Notes: generated by a model not told the origin, from the letters alone. A stretch of DNA of 64,000 nt from Chaenocephalus aceratus (GCA_023974075.1 CM043791.1:18120299-18184298), one strand, 5' to 3'. Positions 1 through 16,527 are shown, numbered from the stretch's first letter. Numbers and translations are program-made.

Positions 1-1
1 T

Positions 2-700
2 CCAGCAGTCACTGTACTCACGTCCTTAATGCACACGACACATCATTACCCAGAGTTCCAACACCCCGACCACCACAAGGTAAAAAGAGATATGACGTCC
101 ACTGGAGCTAAATTCATGGGTGGCCTGTTCCCATGGTGGGGTACAGTAAACAATGCCCATAAAATAGATACCTTACACGTCCGGCTAGAGAACCTCACTT
201 ACGAGACGACGCAAGGCTTCCAGGCATTGACCCCATTCATAATAGCCTCTAGGAACATGCTCATGCAGCACCAATTCGCTCTTGACCTTTTGTTCGCCTC
301 AAAGGGTGGCCTGTGTCATGTGATCGGTGACTCCTGTTGCACTTACATTCCCGACGCCACCAAGAACATCACTGACACCGTGCTGCATCTTAACAACCTG
401 TTAGCTGACATGAAAGCTGATGACATATCCAACGCAGGGGGCTGGGACTGGTGGGCCTGGCTTACATCAGGCGGGTGGAAAGCATGGCTGGCTAGTATAG
501 TTACACCCCTGGCGATCATGTTTGGCCTATTAATCAGTTGTACCTGTGTGATTATCCCAATACTGAAGAAATGCGTTTCCAGTATGGTGTCCTCAGCTTT
601 CGTTCAGTATACTACTATTCCATTACAAGACAATCCTTTGCGCCACAGTGAGATAGATCAGCTAGAATCAGAAGAGTCTGATTCCGATTCATCAATATAA
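2..700 (+). CDS. env: Endogenous retrovirus Env, transmembrane subunit (5' part outside the window)
   Basis: The frame is open from the window edge to a TAA at 698-700, about 232 codons. A basic KVKR furin-like site (near 77-91) precedes the transmembrane subunit. A CX6CC cysteine motif (CHVIGDSCC, near 313-340) is the signature of gamma/delta-type retroviral TM proteins that bind SU covalently. A hydrophobic membrane span (about 490-570) is followed by a cytoplasmic tail of about 45 residues rich in Ser, Asp and Glu. In a virus TM drives fusion of viral and cell membranes. The ORF is intact as far as visible. It is followed by about 190 bp of non-coding sequence, a polypurine tract and an LTR, so it reads as the 3' end of a provirus. 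It probably lies in cacna1d intron 3. Domestication cannot be judged from here. Confidence 0.85.
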   Translation, partial: PAVTVLTSLMHTTHHYPEFQHPDHHKVKRDMTSTGAKFMGGLFPWWGTVNNAHKIDTLHVRLENLTYETTQGFQALTPFIIASRNMLMQHQFALDLLFASKGGLCHVIGDSCCTYIPDATKNITDTVLHLNNLLADMKADDISNAGGWDWWAWLTSGGWKAWLASIVTPLAIMFGLLISCTCVIIPILKKCVSSMVSSAFVQYTTIPLQDNPLRHSEIDQLESEESDSDSSI

Positions 701-880
701 TCATGTGTGTATCTCCTCTCTTATGCTTACATTATATTGGAGTCTGTCCTCCACAAAAACAGCCAGTTTTCTATGATATATTTGTGATGTGTTTACTTAA
801 ACCAGCGATGGAGTGTATTCATTGATGTGTTATATCAGTCTATCCTATCATTTGTTTTTTCTATTGATCAAGTATGATCA

Positions 881-1330
881 AAAGGGGAGAATGTAGTGGA
901 AATTTTTATTTTATTATCCTTTTCTTATTTCTTTCATATGCTTAAACCAAATGCTTCTCATTTCCTGATATATTCTTACTATTATTATATATCTCTGCTT
1001 CCTCTCCTTCAAGGCCAAAGAGCTGCTTTGGCTACTAAGAGACTCAGTCAGACACATCACGAACTTCCCTGCTCTGAGAACCGTTATGCTATCTACTCAA
1101 GGCCACTGGGTGTCTCATCAACAATCTGACTGTGTGAACCCAGATTGTTCTCTTTCCCACTCCTTTTCTATATAACCTTTGTCTTTCCATTGATCTGCGC
1201 ACTCTCACGCAGACTATCCTATACTCTGTGCGACTTGTGACATTATTATATTATTGTATGGTTTGTTTGAAGCTTCAAATAAATAACCAAAAGACAGCTT
1301 TGCTTGATTCACCATTTATTTGTTTTGATC
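881..1330 (+). mobile_element. Polypurine tract and 3' LTR of the endogenous retrovirus
   Basis: A purine run AAAGGGGAGAA (881-891) is immediately followed by TGTAGTGG at 892, the expected polypurine tract and U3 start of an LTR. A TATA-like TATATAA lies near 1169. AATAAA is at 1278-1283, followed by T-rich sequence. The 3' boundary is uncertain (about 1310-1335) because only one LTR is in the window. The sequence to its right is LINE coding sequence starting mid-gene, so the provirus probably inserted into that LINE. Confidence 0.7.
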
Positions 1331-1334
1331 ATTT

Positions 1335-3275
1335 GACTTGTACTCTCAAGCGCTGTGTTGGGTCCTAGATTTCCATAACAGTCCCTCCATTAAAGAGGCT
1401 GTTGTTGAATTGCAAGCTGTTTTTAACACTATTCAGACTCAGCTCGCTGAACTTAAGCTTCTTTTAAATGTTGATAAAACCAAGGTAATGCTCTTTTCAA
1501 AAGCTAAAAAGACACCAGAGCCTGTTTTAGATATTGTAACTACGCAAGGAATAAAACTTGAAGTTGTTGCCTGTTACAAATACCTTGGTATCTGGCTTGA
1601 TGATTGTCTCACTTTTAAACTTCATGTCAATAACCTGCTAAAAAAACTGAGGGTTAGGCTAGGTTTCTTCTACAGCAACAAGTCCTGTTTCTCGCTTGAG
1701 GCCAGGAAAAGGCTAGTCACTGTGACCTTTTTACCTGTGCTGGACTATGGTGATCTGATCTATATGAATGCACCTACCCATTACCTGATCAAGTTAGATG
1801 CGGCCTATCACAGCGCACTGAGATTTGTGACAAACTGTAAAGTATTAACCCATCACTGTACCCTGTATGCAAGGGCAGGTTTGCTTTCACTAACTGTACG
1901 GAGGCTCAGTCATTGGTACATGTTCGTTTACAAAGCCATGTTGGGTAAACTACCTTTTTATATCTGCTCTCTGATCTCTCGACAAATTGAAAGTACTTAT
2001 TGCCTGAGATCTCAAGATTGTCTGATTGTCTGTCTGATTGTTGTACCTCATCAGGAGGAAAATAACTTATCTATGTTGTGTCCACGTGTTGAGTCTAGTC
2101 ATGTTTCATGTTCTTGTTTGATCAATTTTTTTATTGTCTCCCACTTCCTGTTTTGTTTTGACACTCACCTATTACGTTTCATTCGAGGTTCCTTGACTCA
2201 GGCCCAATCCCAAATCACCCCCTACACCCCACCCCTCCGTTTGCACGATCGCGCGGAGGGTCCGCCACATTAAGTGCTGTTCCAAACCAACGAGTGTGGA
2301 GCGGTGTGGAGGGGGAGTGGGCTATCAAGCCTTCAAACAGCGAGTCTGCATCGGTGCTGACTTGAGACCGGTCTCTACCTGACCGGAGTCACGCTGTGTG
2401 TGTCCGTCAGGAAACACGCTGTTTACAAGTAGTTCCAGCAAACATCCACTGATAAACTACGATGTTAACAACCTCATGATAACCTCGTTTTAACTTAGGA
2501 TCATACCTGTGTTTAGTCTAGAAAAAGGTAAATGTGTGCATTTTATTATAAAGTTGTGTATATTTACAGACTGTTGCAAAAACTAAGAAGCTTATAAACA
2601 TCAGGTTTAAAACTAAAAGAGCTTTACAAAAAGTAACACAATTAAAGATGTTTGGAGTTTTATTTGAGTTATTAATTTACATTTTTTGTCGAGATGCTGA
2701 TTTGAAACCGTTGTTACATACAGTTACGGCACTTCCTGTTTCTGCCAGAGAGAGGGGAGTTTGCCCCAAAGCTTGCCGCTGTATTTATACCCTTAACCGT
2801 TAATGGAGGGAACTTCATTCAGCTGCGAGTGTGGCTACAGACGGAGTTCACTCCGTCACGGAGGGGTAGGGTCGAGGGGGTGATTTGGGATTGGGCCTCC
2901 CTACCCTTGTGTGTGTGTTCCCACTCTCATCAGGGCCAGCCCCGCCCCTGATTGTTTCCACCTGTGCCCAGTTACCTCTTGTTTAAATTCCCCAGTCTCC
3001 CCTTGTTTTGTGTCAGTTTGTCTTGTCCTATCTCCAATTACTTTCCTTATTTCAAGGCTGATTCATGCTCCTGATTTACTTTGTAAATGTTGTTCCTCAC
3101 TTAGTGAGCGATTTTCTTTCCTGCCTTTTTGAGCCTTTTTTCACCTCGTTTAAGAGTGTCAATCTTGTTTTGTATTCCTATTTTTGAAAATAAAGTATTT
3201 ACTCATACTTTACCTCTGCCTCCCGGGTCGTGCATTTGAGTCCTTTACCTTGTGTATCCAAGTTCGTGACAATCG
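1335..3275 (+). mobile_element. Non-LTR retrotransposon fragment (RT C-terminal part and 3' UTR), interrupted by an inverted-repeat element
   Basis: Codons 1338-2030 encode the end of a LINE reverse transcriptase, from the palm/thumb (LNVDKTKVMLFSKAKK, YKYLGIWLDD) through the thumb and connector (LDYGDLIYMNAPTHYLIKLD, ALRFVTNCKVLTHHCTLY). The upstream YADD catalytic part is missing. The 3' UTR runs on to about 2199, is split by the element at 2200-2898, and resumes at 2899 with an A/T-rich 3' end containing AATAAA near 3190. The clade is probably L2/Rex/CR1-like but is not resolved here. It is a fossil, since only a 3' fragment exists. Confidence 0.7.
2200..2898. mobile_element. Non-autonomous DNA transposon (MITE-like) with 41-bp terminal inverted repeats
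   Basis: The left end, AGGCCCAATCCCAAATCACC (2200-2240 overall), is the reverse complement of the right end at 2858-2898 over about 41 bp with a few mismatches. The interior of about 617 bp has no coding potential. It splits the 3' UTR of the surrounding LINE. Flanks (GACTC left, CCCTA right) give no clear target-site duplication, so the superfamily is not assigned. Confidence 0.8.
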
Positions 3276-3510
3276 ACATACTTTCAACACCAGCTGAACC
3301 ATACAGAAATATGCAGCACCACAGGTCCGATTATGGTAGGAATGCAATACTGGACTTTGAAAAATATAATAGAACCGTGAACGCGGAATACATTTATTTT
3401 TATAAATCTAGAACAGGAATAGCGGGACGTGTGATTCATAGTTGAGACTAGTTGTCTTCACCGATGCCCAGAAAAAAATCTTATAATAAAAATCCATCTC
3501 AGTATCCAGG

Positions 3511-3526
3511 CACACACACAAACAAA

Positions 3527-3574
<48 letters not shown>

Positions 3575-3666
3575 CACTTTCCAGTACCTGCTTGTTAATG
3601 AGAGGGCTTCGCCTCACATACTGCACACTCACATAAAGACACCTACATCCTTCCTTCCTTACACCA

Positions 3667-3710
<44 letters not shown>

Positions 3711-3805
3711 CATAACAAGAGTTCCAAAATACACATGTACTATTACGAAACACTCAATTGTGCACACACACACACACACAAAGTACACACACACACACAC
3801 ACAAA
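3511..3805. repeat. Three (AC)n microsatellites
   Basis: CA repeats at 3511-3571, 3673-3709 and 3763-3805, separated by unique sequence. Open frames here translate to Val-Cys repeats and are artefacts of the repeat. Confidence 0.95.
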
Positions 3806-7604
<3,799 letters not shown>

Positions 7605-9069
7605 TCCGCCCATCCTTCTCTCCTCCCCTCATTAACTGACTATTAATCCCCTGCCCAGTTTAAGCCCATAACCTCCACACACACACAACTGGTACACACA
7701 CACACTTACTCCCTACTCCCGCTCACAGCCCCTCACACTGGAAAACAATCTCTTACATAAAATAAATCACGTACTCAAAACAGCCCAAACTAATATATTG
7801 TATATAAGATATATATGGATGGGGAGATATTTCTTATTTGAACCAAAGGGACAGAACTGGCACTTTGGAAAGTGAAGGTTGAAAGATGTTAAAGTATTCC
7901 ATATCCACCCACACAAGTTTCGATTTAGGTTCAGGTTCATCTAATCAAGCGTAAATTCATAGCAATGTGTTATTTGTTGGCAGCTCAGTAATGTAGAGTG
8001 AATGTAAAAACAATTTTAATTTGTAGCCTCATTTCTTATTAGCTAAGCAGCAAACATCATGATCCACAACTGCTGTATTAATCTGAGGAAAAACTAAAGT
8101 CTGTATGGATAAAACATCAAAACAACTTTACACAAGAAAACAAATAATGAAACCACCTTTTTATGCTGGGTTAATGTGAGGAGCTTCCTGCTGTAGCTGA
8201 TCTTTCCCATCCTTAGCTACCAAGGAGCCGATCGAACTACACCTACACTCGCTAAAAAAAGAAAAGCAAAAGCAGTAGTTGTGGAAATACTACCGTGGTG
8301 AGAAAGAAATCAGTATTCCCCAAAACTTGAATGAATAAGAACATAAATAACATGTATAACCGCTATGGAATATACTGTATGCTGTTGACGTTAGGTTAAA
8401 AGATAATAAATCACACACAACTATGTTTGTTTGTGTTGCATTCAGCTACATCTTGCACATATTGGCTGTAGTGTTTGGAACAAAATGAAAGTGGACAGAG
8501 GAGAAATAGATCATGCTGCAGGAGAGGAAGTTGCAACTACTTTTGAAATACTGATTTTTATTTGACTTGTTTTTTTATAAATGCCTTTTTTGACCACATA
8601 ATTTGCCAGTCAAGTTTGAGCAGAATTCAATCACAACGTAAGCACTTTGTAGAAGTAAAATATAGTTTTTAAGTCCCCTGCCTGAAATAACACAAAGAGT
8701 GTGTTTAGGTATTGGACAAAATGTTATATGAATAAGGATTAGATAGAACAACACTCGACTACATGTTCTACAAGCCCTCATAACCTTGTAAACTAAGGAT
8801 GAAATGAAATGTTCATCCCTAAATACAGTAAAAAATTACAGCACAGATGAGCTATTTACAGTGACCAAACAAATGATTAGACAAACAAAGAAGAAAACAT
8901 TCATTAATGACACATTACAGATGCTCTCATCTATAAAAGAAGGAAAGAGCAGTGTGTCTTGTGACAATGTGAAGCTGAACAAACATCCACTACGTCTTGA
9001 GTGATGACTCTGAGAGCGTGAATAATCCCCATCTGTTGAGGGAACATGCAAGGTTTCTTGTCTCTCACT

Positions 9070-9103
<34 letters not shown>

Positions 9104-11052
9104 AAATCCCCCATGAAGCTAAAACGGCCCCTTGCCTCTCAAGGAAAAAAGTCAATGTTTGGATTGCTTTCCAAATGTTTCTTTGGACAAATAAAACCTG
9201 CAGTGGAATAATTTTCGGGGAAGTGAATAAAAGCACACATTTAATAGAGCATGAGCTTTGCCTATAGATATTTTAATCTTAATTTTTGGACACTTATATG
9301 TCATTTATTCAGACTTTATTTGTTCTGTATACCTTTTTTTCTGAATGCAAACACAAAAACCTAGTTCTGGGGTTAAAAGGACATTACAATCAAAACAATG
9401 GTTATAGTTAAAAGAAACGCTTGTTGATGGTAGGCTGGAAACGGGAGCAAGTCCCACATGAACTAGTTAATAAAACACTCAATGGTGTGTAATGCTGTGT
9501 TATATTGTTAACACATATTCTCAAGCAGCCAGGGGGCAAAACCTCTGACCCTCTTCACGTAAACAACTTGATGGGTGTAAACAAACTAGTGGCAAAAAAG
9601 CAGCAGTGACTACGCAACTAGGAATTATGTTAAATTGAAGTCAAATCTAATTGTTTGTTTAATGTAATCTCGACAGCTGACTAAGAAAGAAGCTAAACAC
9701 TGTTTGTTGTATCTTGTTTTTACTTGAACCCCAAGTAACAAAACAAAATGTTGGTTACCTTAAAGCTAAATCATCTTGAACATTTTAAATAAAAAATATT
9801 GCATTAATGCAGAAGAAATGTCTGAATTAACTGGGTTCACCAGATTTAATTTATTCATAAAAATGACACGTTTACTTTTCAAACGCACTGCCTCACTGTC
9901 TTTTCACCTCAGGGCTGCTCTTGCACCTTCGGGAGCTGCTGTGTAATTGTGTGTTTCAACAAAAAAATGAAACCCGACACATCCATCCGAATATTGCCGG
10001 GAAAGTCCTCTGACGCAACGGACACGTCAAGCCAATCACACTCGAGCAGAGGTGTTGTGTCTAGCCTTTGTGTGTCATCCGGCTGATGACAAGCAGTGGC
10101 ACGAGCAGCTCAGCACAGTGCATGAGTGTGACAACTCATCTATCTGCAAGGGCTTGATACCACTATGAGTGAGGAAGTATGAGAATTCAAATTCAATACT
10201 TTCAAGTGTTGTGGCATCAATGACGTGCAACAGAAAACCTGTTCTGAATGTTCTCACTGCTTCTAACTGCATAATGGTTCACAACCATGGTAAACAAATA
10301 ATACTATGTTGAAACCTTTTTGATGCCTGGACTGGAGTTGTGTTCAATTTGCTGAATTGTGGCAAGATATTACAGAAAATAGTAATGGATTGAAACCTTC
10401 ATTGTACACTTACTACACTATGACAGCTTCACTGCTAATGTTTTCTCTGCCATCACCCAATCACCTCTGTTCTGAGTGCTTCCAACATGACGCGTTCTAT
10501 CTCGACCACACACTAGCTACGCCAACACTGTACATTGATCTATTCCAAGCATGAAGCTATTAAGCATCTGTGCTACAACATACGCATTAAACTGTGCCAA
10601 CACCCATGCGTCACTAAAACTCCAGGTTTTAATCACATATACATGAAAATAAAGTTATACCAAAAAGCTGTGGCACCGAAAATCACAATTCCTAAGAGCT
10701 CAACCTCCACCAAATCTTTTAAAATAGGCTTTCTGGGTTGAGCTTTATGAGTGGAGCAAGAAACACATTTCACATCCACAATAAACATGTCTGATTGAGT
10801 TAATTGATTGCGGATGTTACAGGTTATGAAAAGGTTACAAACAGTATAGCAATCAGCTCAACACACGGGAACAGAAAACACACATTTTCTGGCCATTGTG
10901 TCACTTCTGATCCATAACCGCACCCTTGAAATCCCACAGTTCTGCATTATCAGACGTTACTTGCAGTCGTGTGTAATGGTGGAGGAACAATATACTTAGG
11001 AAAACCACAGTTCATCCATTACATCGCCCAAGCCTTTTCCATTGCCACTCAC
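7605..11052. other. Non-coding stretch, presumed cacna1d intron 3
   Basis: No exons recognised on either strand. A short CA repeat lies at 9072-9101. cacna1d exon 4 (the IS2/IS3 part of domain I) was looked for on the minus strand and not seen, so intron 3 seems to exceed 11 kb and run off the left edge. Confidence 0.6.
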
Positions 11053-14000
11053 CAGTTCTTGGTTGGTAGAGTTGGAGTCGTCTCCAGGGAAGGGGATGTA
11101 GATGGCTAAGGCCACACAGTTGGCAAAAATAGACAGCAGTATAAATATATCAAATGGTCTGAGAAAAGAAACGGTTAAGGAACGTATTTATCTCAAAGAA
11201 AGATAGGAATTAAACATATTATGGTATAAGGTTTTAACTACTATCATACCCTAATGACAGATGTCTGTAGTTGTGTGTGTTTTGATTACCTCAGCAACCC
11301 TTAAACGAATTGACTTCACGATTCAAGTGTTGCTGAGGACCTGATAAGGTGCAGTGCAGCGTGTTAAGTAATTCACGTCATCAGCAGTTCTTAGAAATCT
11401 GTGAAAACCTGGTCCCCCCTGCGGATTTTGGACAGCCCCTGCCATAAGTGCAAATAGACGTCCAGCAAAAGCAATATTTGGGACATCTCAACAACAACAA
11501 AAAGGCGCCTGTTAGTGCCATTACGTTACCACTGATAGTAATATAAGGATGTGTTTAAAGATCTCATATCATGCTATTTTTAGGCATATATTATGGGTAT
11601 TTTTAATAAATAAAAAACATGTCTATGATGTGTTGTGCTCAAAATACTAAACAGATCATACATTGTAGACATCCCTCATATCCCTCTATTTCAGCCCTGT
11701 TACTAAAGTGCTGATTGTGGGTCTAAAGCTTTATAAAAAAAAAGAATAAAAAAAAAAAAGAAAGAAAATAGGTCACTCACTCCAAAACCCAAGAAGCAAC
11801 AACAAGAGCACATCCCTAACAGGCACTTCCTGTCTGCAAATTGTTTCCATTGTAGTTATAAAGTTATGGATGATTATTCTACTGGCATATTAAGTTCATT
11901 AAAATATGCATTCATTTATTTACCTCCCAAACACCTATTCACGAGGGTATGAAGCAATCTATCCGTACAAACAAGCATAACGCAGACAACCAAGCATCTG
12001 CCATCCATCGATCTGAACCAGAGCCCCTGTGTTGGGGTTAAAGGATACTTCCACTCCACCAGGCTGATGCAGGCCCTGCGGATCGGGTTGTTGAGAGTGA
12101 GGCAGAACAGAGCTCGGGGCGGCCTGCTGTTGGTGGATCCTCCCTGCTTTTTGCTTTTGGCGTACTGCTGCCTCTTCCTTTGCGCCAGTGAACCTGCAGG
12201 AGCTGGTACAGTGGTGCAAACTGAGGGCTGTGGCTTCATGTCGGTCTTTTCATAATCGCCCTGCGATTGGCGAGCAGCGCTAATGGCGGCATGCCAAGCG
12301 ATGACCGAGCTGACCCCGGTAGCAGGGCCACCGGGGTCCTGACTGCCGAGGAGGCCAGAACAGGAGCCGACGAGCCTCCCCGTGCTGGGCGGGGCCTGCA
12401 GGGGCTCAGGTGGATGGTGCAGATGGGTGTAGTTCTCTGACCAGGGATCAGCGGAGGGAGTGGTCCTTTTGTTGCTGGCATACTGTGCCCCTGGAGCGAG
12501 AGGGTGTGACACAGATACAAATTGGTTTAACATGTTAAAACTGTTGGTGTGAGTATAAACAAAAACACATCATGTTACCATGCTGATGATTTGTCAGTGG
12601 ATTTCAGGAATCTAGCTAGCTTTTTATAGCATTAGCAAGTTTTTTGCAGAACAATTAAACAATCGTACTGTAAATACAGTCTTGAAGTTGCCCTCAGTCC
12701 ATTTCCCAAAAGAATCATGTCCAGCTGCTTATGCTTTGATTGTGATGAAACCACCAGGGGCACCACATTCTACAGATAGCATCTTTAACGTTTAAAACGC
12801 CAAATTATATATTTCAGGTACCACATATTTAATGATGTATAATGCTGAAAATATATTTGAATATGTTTCAATAGTGACGTTACAACACATTTATATTTAT
12901 AAAGAGCTTTTTCTAACAAGTGGCACAAAATGTGTGAAAGCTGAGGTGATTACAATGAATTGTGACAAAAATACGTTGGATCATTTCGAAAAAAAAATGA
13001 AAATGCTGGACCACCTGTGTAATGGAGACACTGGCTCTGCGTGTCCTAAAATATATTTTTGGAATAACTATAAACATTGTTACGAAAGAATATCTGCAAT
13101 AAGCTCAATTGTGCTGATGATATCCATGGTAAACCATCAATCAGCCTGTAGTCTGCACTGATACCATTCATTGGTATAGAAAATATGATGCTCTCTATAC
13201 ATCACACAACACAGTAATTGTCTCATGACTCATAAGCATGTTGTGCTTCTTACAACAAAGGGGAAAGACAAGCAAAGAAACAAACATTATGGAATCCGTT
13301 TTTTTTTCTTTACAAAGTGCTGACTTGCTGCATTTAATTAATGATGCGTACATCAATTCCAAATACAAGTTTTACATTTGTGTAAGGAAAGAATTGCCAG
13401 AATTCAATTGATGCAAAGTGGAAAATATGAAGTGCTTTATTTAAGTGACTGAATACTCAGTCACTTAAATACTCACAGTCATTTATATGGATTGGTTATT
13501 TTCCATGAAATACATGCTTTGCAAAACTTATCATGCTGAAAATGAGATTTAGAAATAAGTTGACCAGACAATATTTGTGTTGGAGAGAACAGGACAGCCT
13601 GAATGAGAGAGACGGGGAGAGTCATTCAAATCAATTCAGACCACGAGTGAAACAAACATTGCCCTTGACACAGTCACTTTGGTTCACTGTAGTTCCACAG
13701 CAGCATGATCCCAGCTAAACAAAATGTTGTGTCATCCAACCAAAACAGCTACGCTACAGGAACAAGTCCAAAACCCTGACCATTCATCAGAACTGTAAAG
13801 GCACCAGGGATCTGAAGACCGACTGAGAGAGAGAAATATGAAGCAACTGAAAGACTGTTGATTATATAAAGCTATTACATCTTTAATAATTGACCTGTTA
13901 CCTGAATGCAAGTGATTCATTCATTCATTCACAATTCCCATCCAACATGAATGAGGAGGATTTCCCTAACCCTAACTCCCCCACTCCGCATCATCACCAC

Positions 14001-14659
14001 AGGTGCAAAAAACAGCATCCGAAGCCATTCATGTAATGATGATCACAGCCTCTCTGACATTTCTGAGATGTAACAAAAATAATACCAGCAGCTCGGCTTC
14101 ACATCTGCCACACTTTACTGGATAACAACTGTTGAATCTGCTGTTGCTCTCGACTATCCCCTGTGTTGGCTTGATTTTAAACAAAGAAGCACAGTGTGTG
14201 GAACACGTAAACAGTGATGATTAAAAACTGGATCCAGGCTACTTGAAAAGTGGATTTAGTGTCACTCAGTTGATCGTGAAGTGCACAAATCCAGAGCACC
14301 CCCCACACGCTGTCACATGGTTCCAAAGAGACCACTTGGCCAAAATATTAGACCAAACACAGTCAACCATTTTTTCTGAGAACTAGCAGCGACTCGTTTT
14401 CCCAATGGATTTGATGACTGCTGTCATTACAATCACGCAGACTAGAACAAGCGCGTGCAATGTCAATAATCAATCTGTGGACTAAAATAAGTTGGGTAAA
14501 AATCCTGGACGCAGACACGACTCGGTTCATTATAATCTGAAAATAAACAGACATCCAGAGAATAAAGCCGTGCGCCCACTCTCGCTGCGCTCCAACTCTC
14601 CTCCTGCGCTCCACGCACGGTTTTTTTTTACCTTCAGACTGTTCATCTGCTTCTTCCAT
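11053..14659 (-). CDS. cacna1d: Voltage-gated L-type calcium channel alpha-1D (Cav1.3), first three coding exons
   Basis: Three exons join in frame on the minus strand: exon 1 coding part 14659-14632 (ATG plus 28 nt, MEEADEQSE, donor GGTAAAA), exon 2 12490-12049 (acceptor CTCCAG, donor GTATCC) and exon 3 11158-11053 (acceptor TTCTCAG, donor GTGAGT). Exon 2 encodes the cytoplasmic N-terminus with the conserved block [14 protein letters not shown], then [20 protein letters not shown] and VEWK. Exon 3 (106 bp) encodes segment S1 of domain [21 protein letters not shown], then [19 protein letters not shown] fits alpha-1D better than alpha-1C. The channel is the pore-forming plasma-membrane subunit of L-type Ca2+ channels. 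The remaining exons lie left of the window. The exon 1 start is inferred from phase and from similarity of ADEQSEGAQYAS to the mammalian N-terminus. Synteny with dcp1a and tkt supports the call. Confidence 0.93.
11159..12048 (-). other. cacna1d intron 2
   Basis: An 890-bp intron between exons 2 and 3. It holds a T/A homopolymer-rich stretch near 11730-11765 and no recognised element. Confidence 0.8.
12491..14631 (-). other. cacna1d intron 1
   Basis: Mostly unremarkable A/T-rich sequence. A perfect 15-bp-arm hairpin (TATTTAAGTGACTGA, 4-nt loop) lies at 13438-13471. Open frames inside are shadows with no family resemblance. Confidence 0.7.
13438..13471. repeat. Perfect inverted repeat, 15-bp arms and 4-nt loop
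   Basis: TATTTAAGTGACTGA, loop ATAC, then the exact reverse complement. It is A/T-rich, lies in cacna1d intron 1, and has no T-run downstream that would suggest a Pol III terminator. Function unknown. Confidence 0.85.
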
Positions 14660-16527
14660 CCTCGAATCCACATTGAAAAAAATGCGTTTTAAATCCAACT
14701 CATCGTTGGAAGAATAACATCCAAAGATGTCGACGCGCGAGCCTGAAACGAAACCGTTATCCTGAATTATAAAATGTTTTCCGAGCGCAAATCCTGAGAG
14801 GAGCGCCAAACATTTTCGCCACATCCGGGTGCCCGCCTGCAGATTCACGGCGGATCGGAGGGGACGCGATGACAGCAGCACATCCACTGTGTCTGTCAAT
14901 AACTCACTGAGTCTGGGGATGGACAAGTTAGACGTTAGAGCAATCCACTGCAGCACATCCAAACTGGGTTTACACCTGTTGCAGCCCAGTTAAGACAAGG
15001 CGCGCATAATACATTTTAACTCAATGTTGAAGTCTGGCAGGATTACCACAGTATTTCAGAGGCAATGTTTGAAAGAATTAAAATAATAACGAATATATTG
15101 GATTTTATGTCAATGGAGACGAAATCCATCTTTAGGCTAGCCTATAACAACGGACGAGATGACAACTAACAACCAGAACAAGAACATCATTATTTAATTT
15201 ATAAAGTCTATGTGCACATTTCTATAACTTTTAGCAGCATGTAGCCTAAGGTCACAGCCATGCACAGGTCTAAAAACATGGTGTCTTTAAATTAAGTAGC
15301 CTATGTCCAAAATTGATACGAATCATAACAACAACGTCTAAAAGCAGGATTTAAGAACATGTGATTAATATTTCTAATCTGTAGTTCTGTTAAGAGTCCA
15401 AAATAGTCCAGTCACATCGCAGCCCACTGATAATGCAAAATAAAGCATTCAGATCAGTGTTATTGTAGCCGAATATATATTACTCTGACTTTCCCCAGTC
15501 AGGGTATTTCAGGTTTACACCATGCTCGTATCCTGTCCATTACCCGTATTATACCCGGTCCTTTCACTTACCACTCCGGGGTCTTCCCCTTATAATGAAC
15601 GGCATGTCACCTGGCTCTTCTCAGGGTCCTCATGGCGTCGTTTTCTGCCCTCACTCTGCGGCAATTGGATTGTAAATGAATTAGGAGCTGTGCTAGAAGG
15701 TTACCACTGAGTGGATTACCTGTGCCTGTATGGGGATAACAGTTTCACGGAGCACGTAATCCTCCCATTATAATCCCTGCTCCAATGTTCCCAACAGGGG
15801 CAGGTGAGGCAGGCGGCTGCAGCTGGACCAGATGACAGAGCCGATAATTGGATGTTTTTTCATTTTAAGTTTGTGTAATAGTTTAGAAGTTTTCCTTCCA
15901 ATAATTACAATGAGCAAATCCGTGAGTTAGTTTTTACAATTTAATTTCCTTCACTAGTGCGCACTCTTCATATTCAACATTGCAGCGCAGCCATGTGGTG
16001 TTTATACAACATGAATACACTGTTAATACTGTTTCTACAGGTGCATGGCCTTTGATTCTTAAAAATATATAGGGCCTAGCATAGCCTATATTCATTTGCT
16101 TCACTTTATCATTGTAATTGTCAAATGTGTGTCACAACTTTAGGCGTATTTTATGTGCAGCAGATGTGTCTTGCGAAGAAACGAATTTACGGCGTTAGTT
16201 GCTATTTGTTTAATATAATTTAATTTAGACTAATCAAATTAAATTAAACACAAACGCGCGCAGACAAACGCGCGGACGAACACACAATCACGCACACAGA
16301 CAGACGCAAACACAAGCAATCAGGGAATTATTTAGCAAAAACAGTGTCCATTATTGCTGGAATCTAAAAGAATAGAATCAATGTAGGACTACTTTTAATA
16401 TAAATATGTTTTTCTTTAGTAATAAGGCTCTCAGAAACTTTTTGAGAGCAGTGATTTCCGGGGGCAGCGGAAGTTGTGAGTGTGTTTTCAGAAACCCGTC
16501 CGTGTGGGAGCAACAATCACATCCAAG
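14660..16527. promoter_or_regulatory. Divergent intergenic region between cacna1d and dcp1a
   Basis: This 1.87-kb gap separates head-to-head genes and must hold both promoters. The cacna1d side (14660-15000) is the G/C-richest part and probably carries its 5' UTR. Just upstream of the dcp1a ATG lies an ETS-type core, GCGGAAGT (16467-16474), typical of TATA-less housekeeping promoters. A CpG- and CA-rich run lies at 16250-16320. No repeat was recognised. The start sites are inferred. Confidence 0.5.

Noticed and set aside
14363..14962. 199-codon minus-strand ORF as an independent gene
   Set aside because: Only the stretch MEEADEQSE followed by a splice donor is meaningful, as cacna1d exon 1. 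The rest is UTR or intron.
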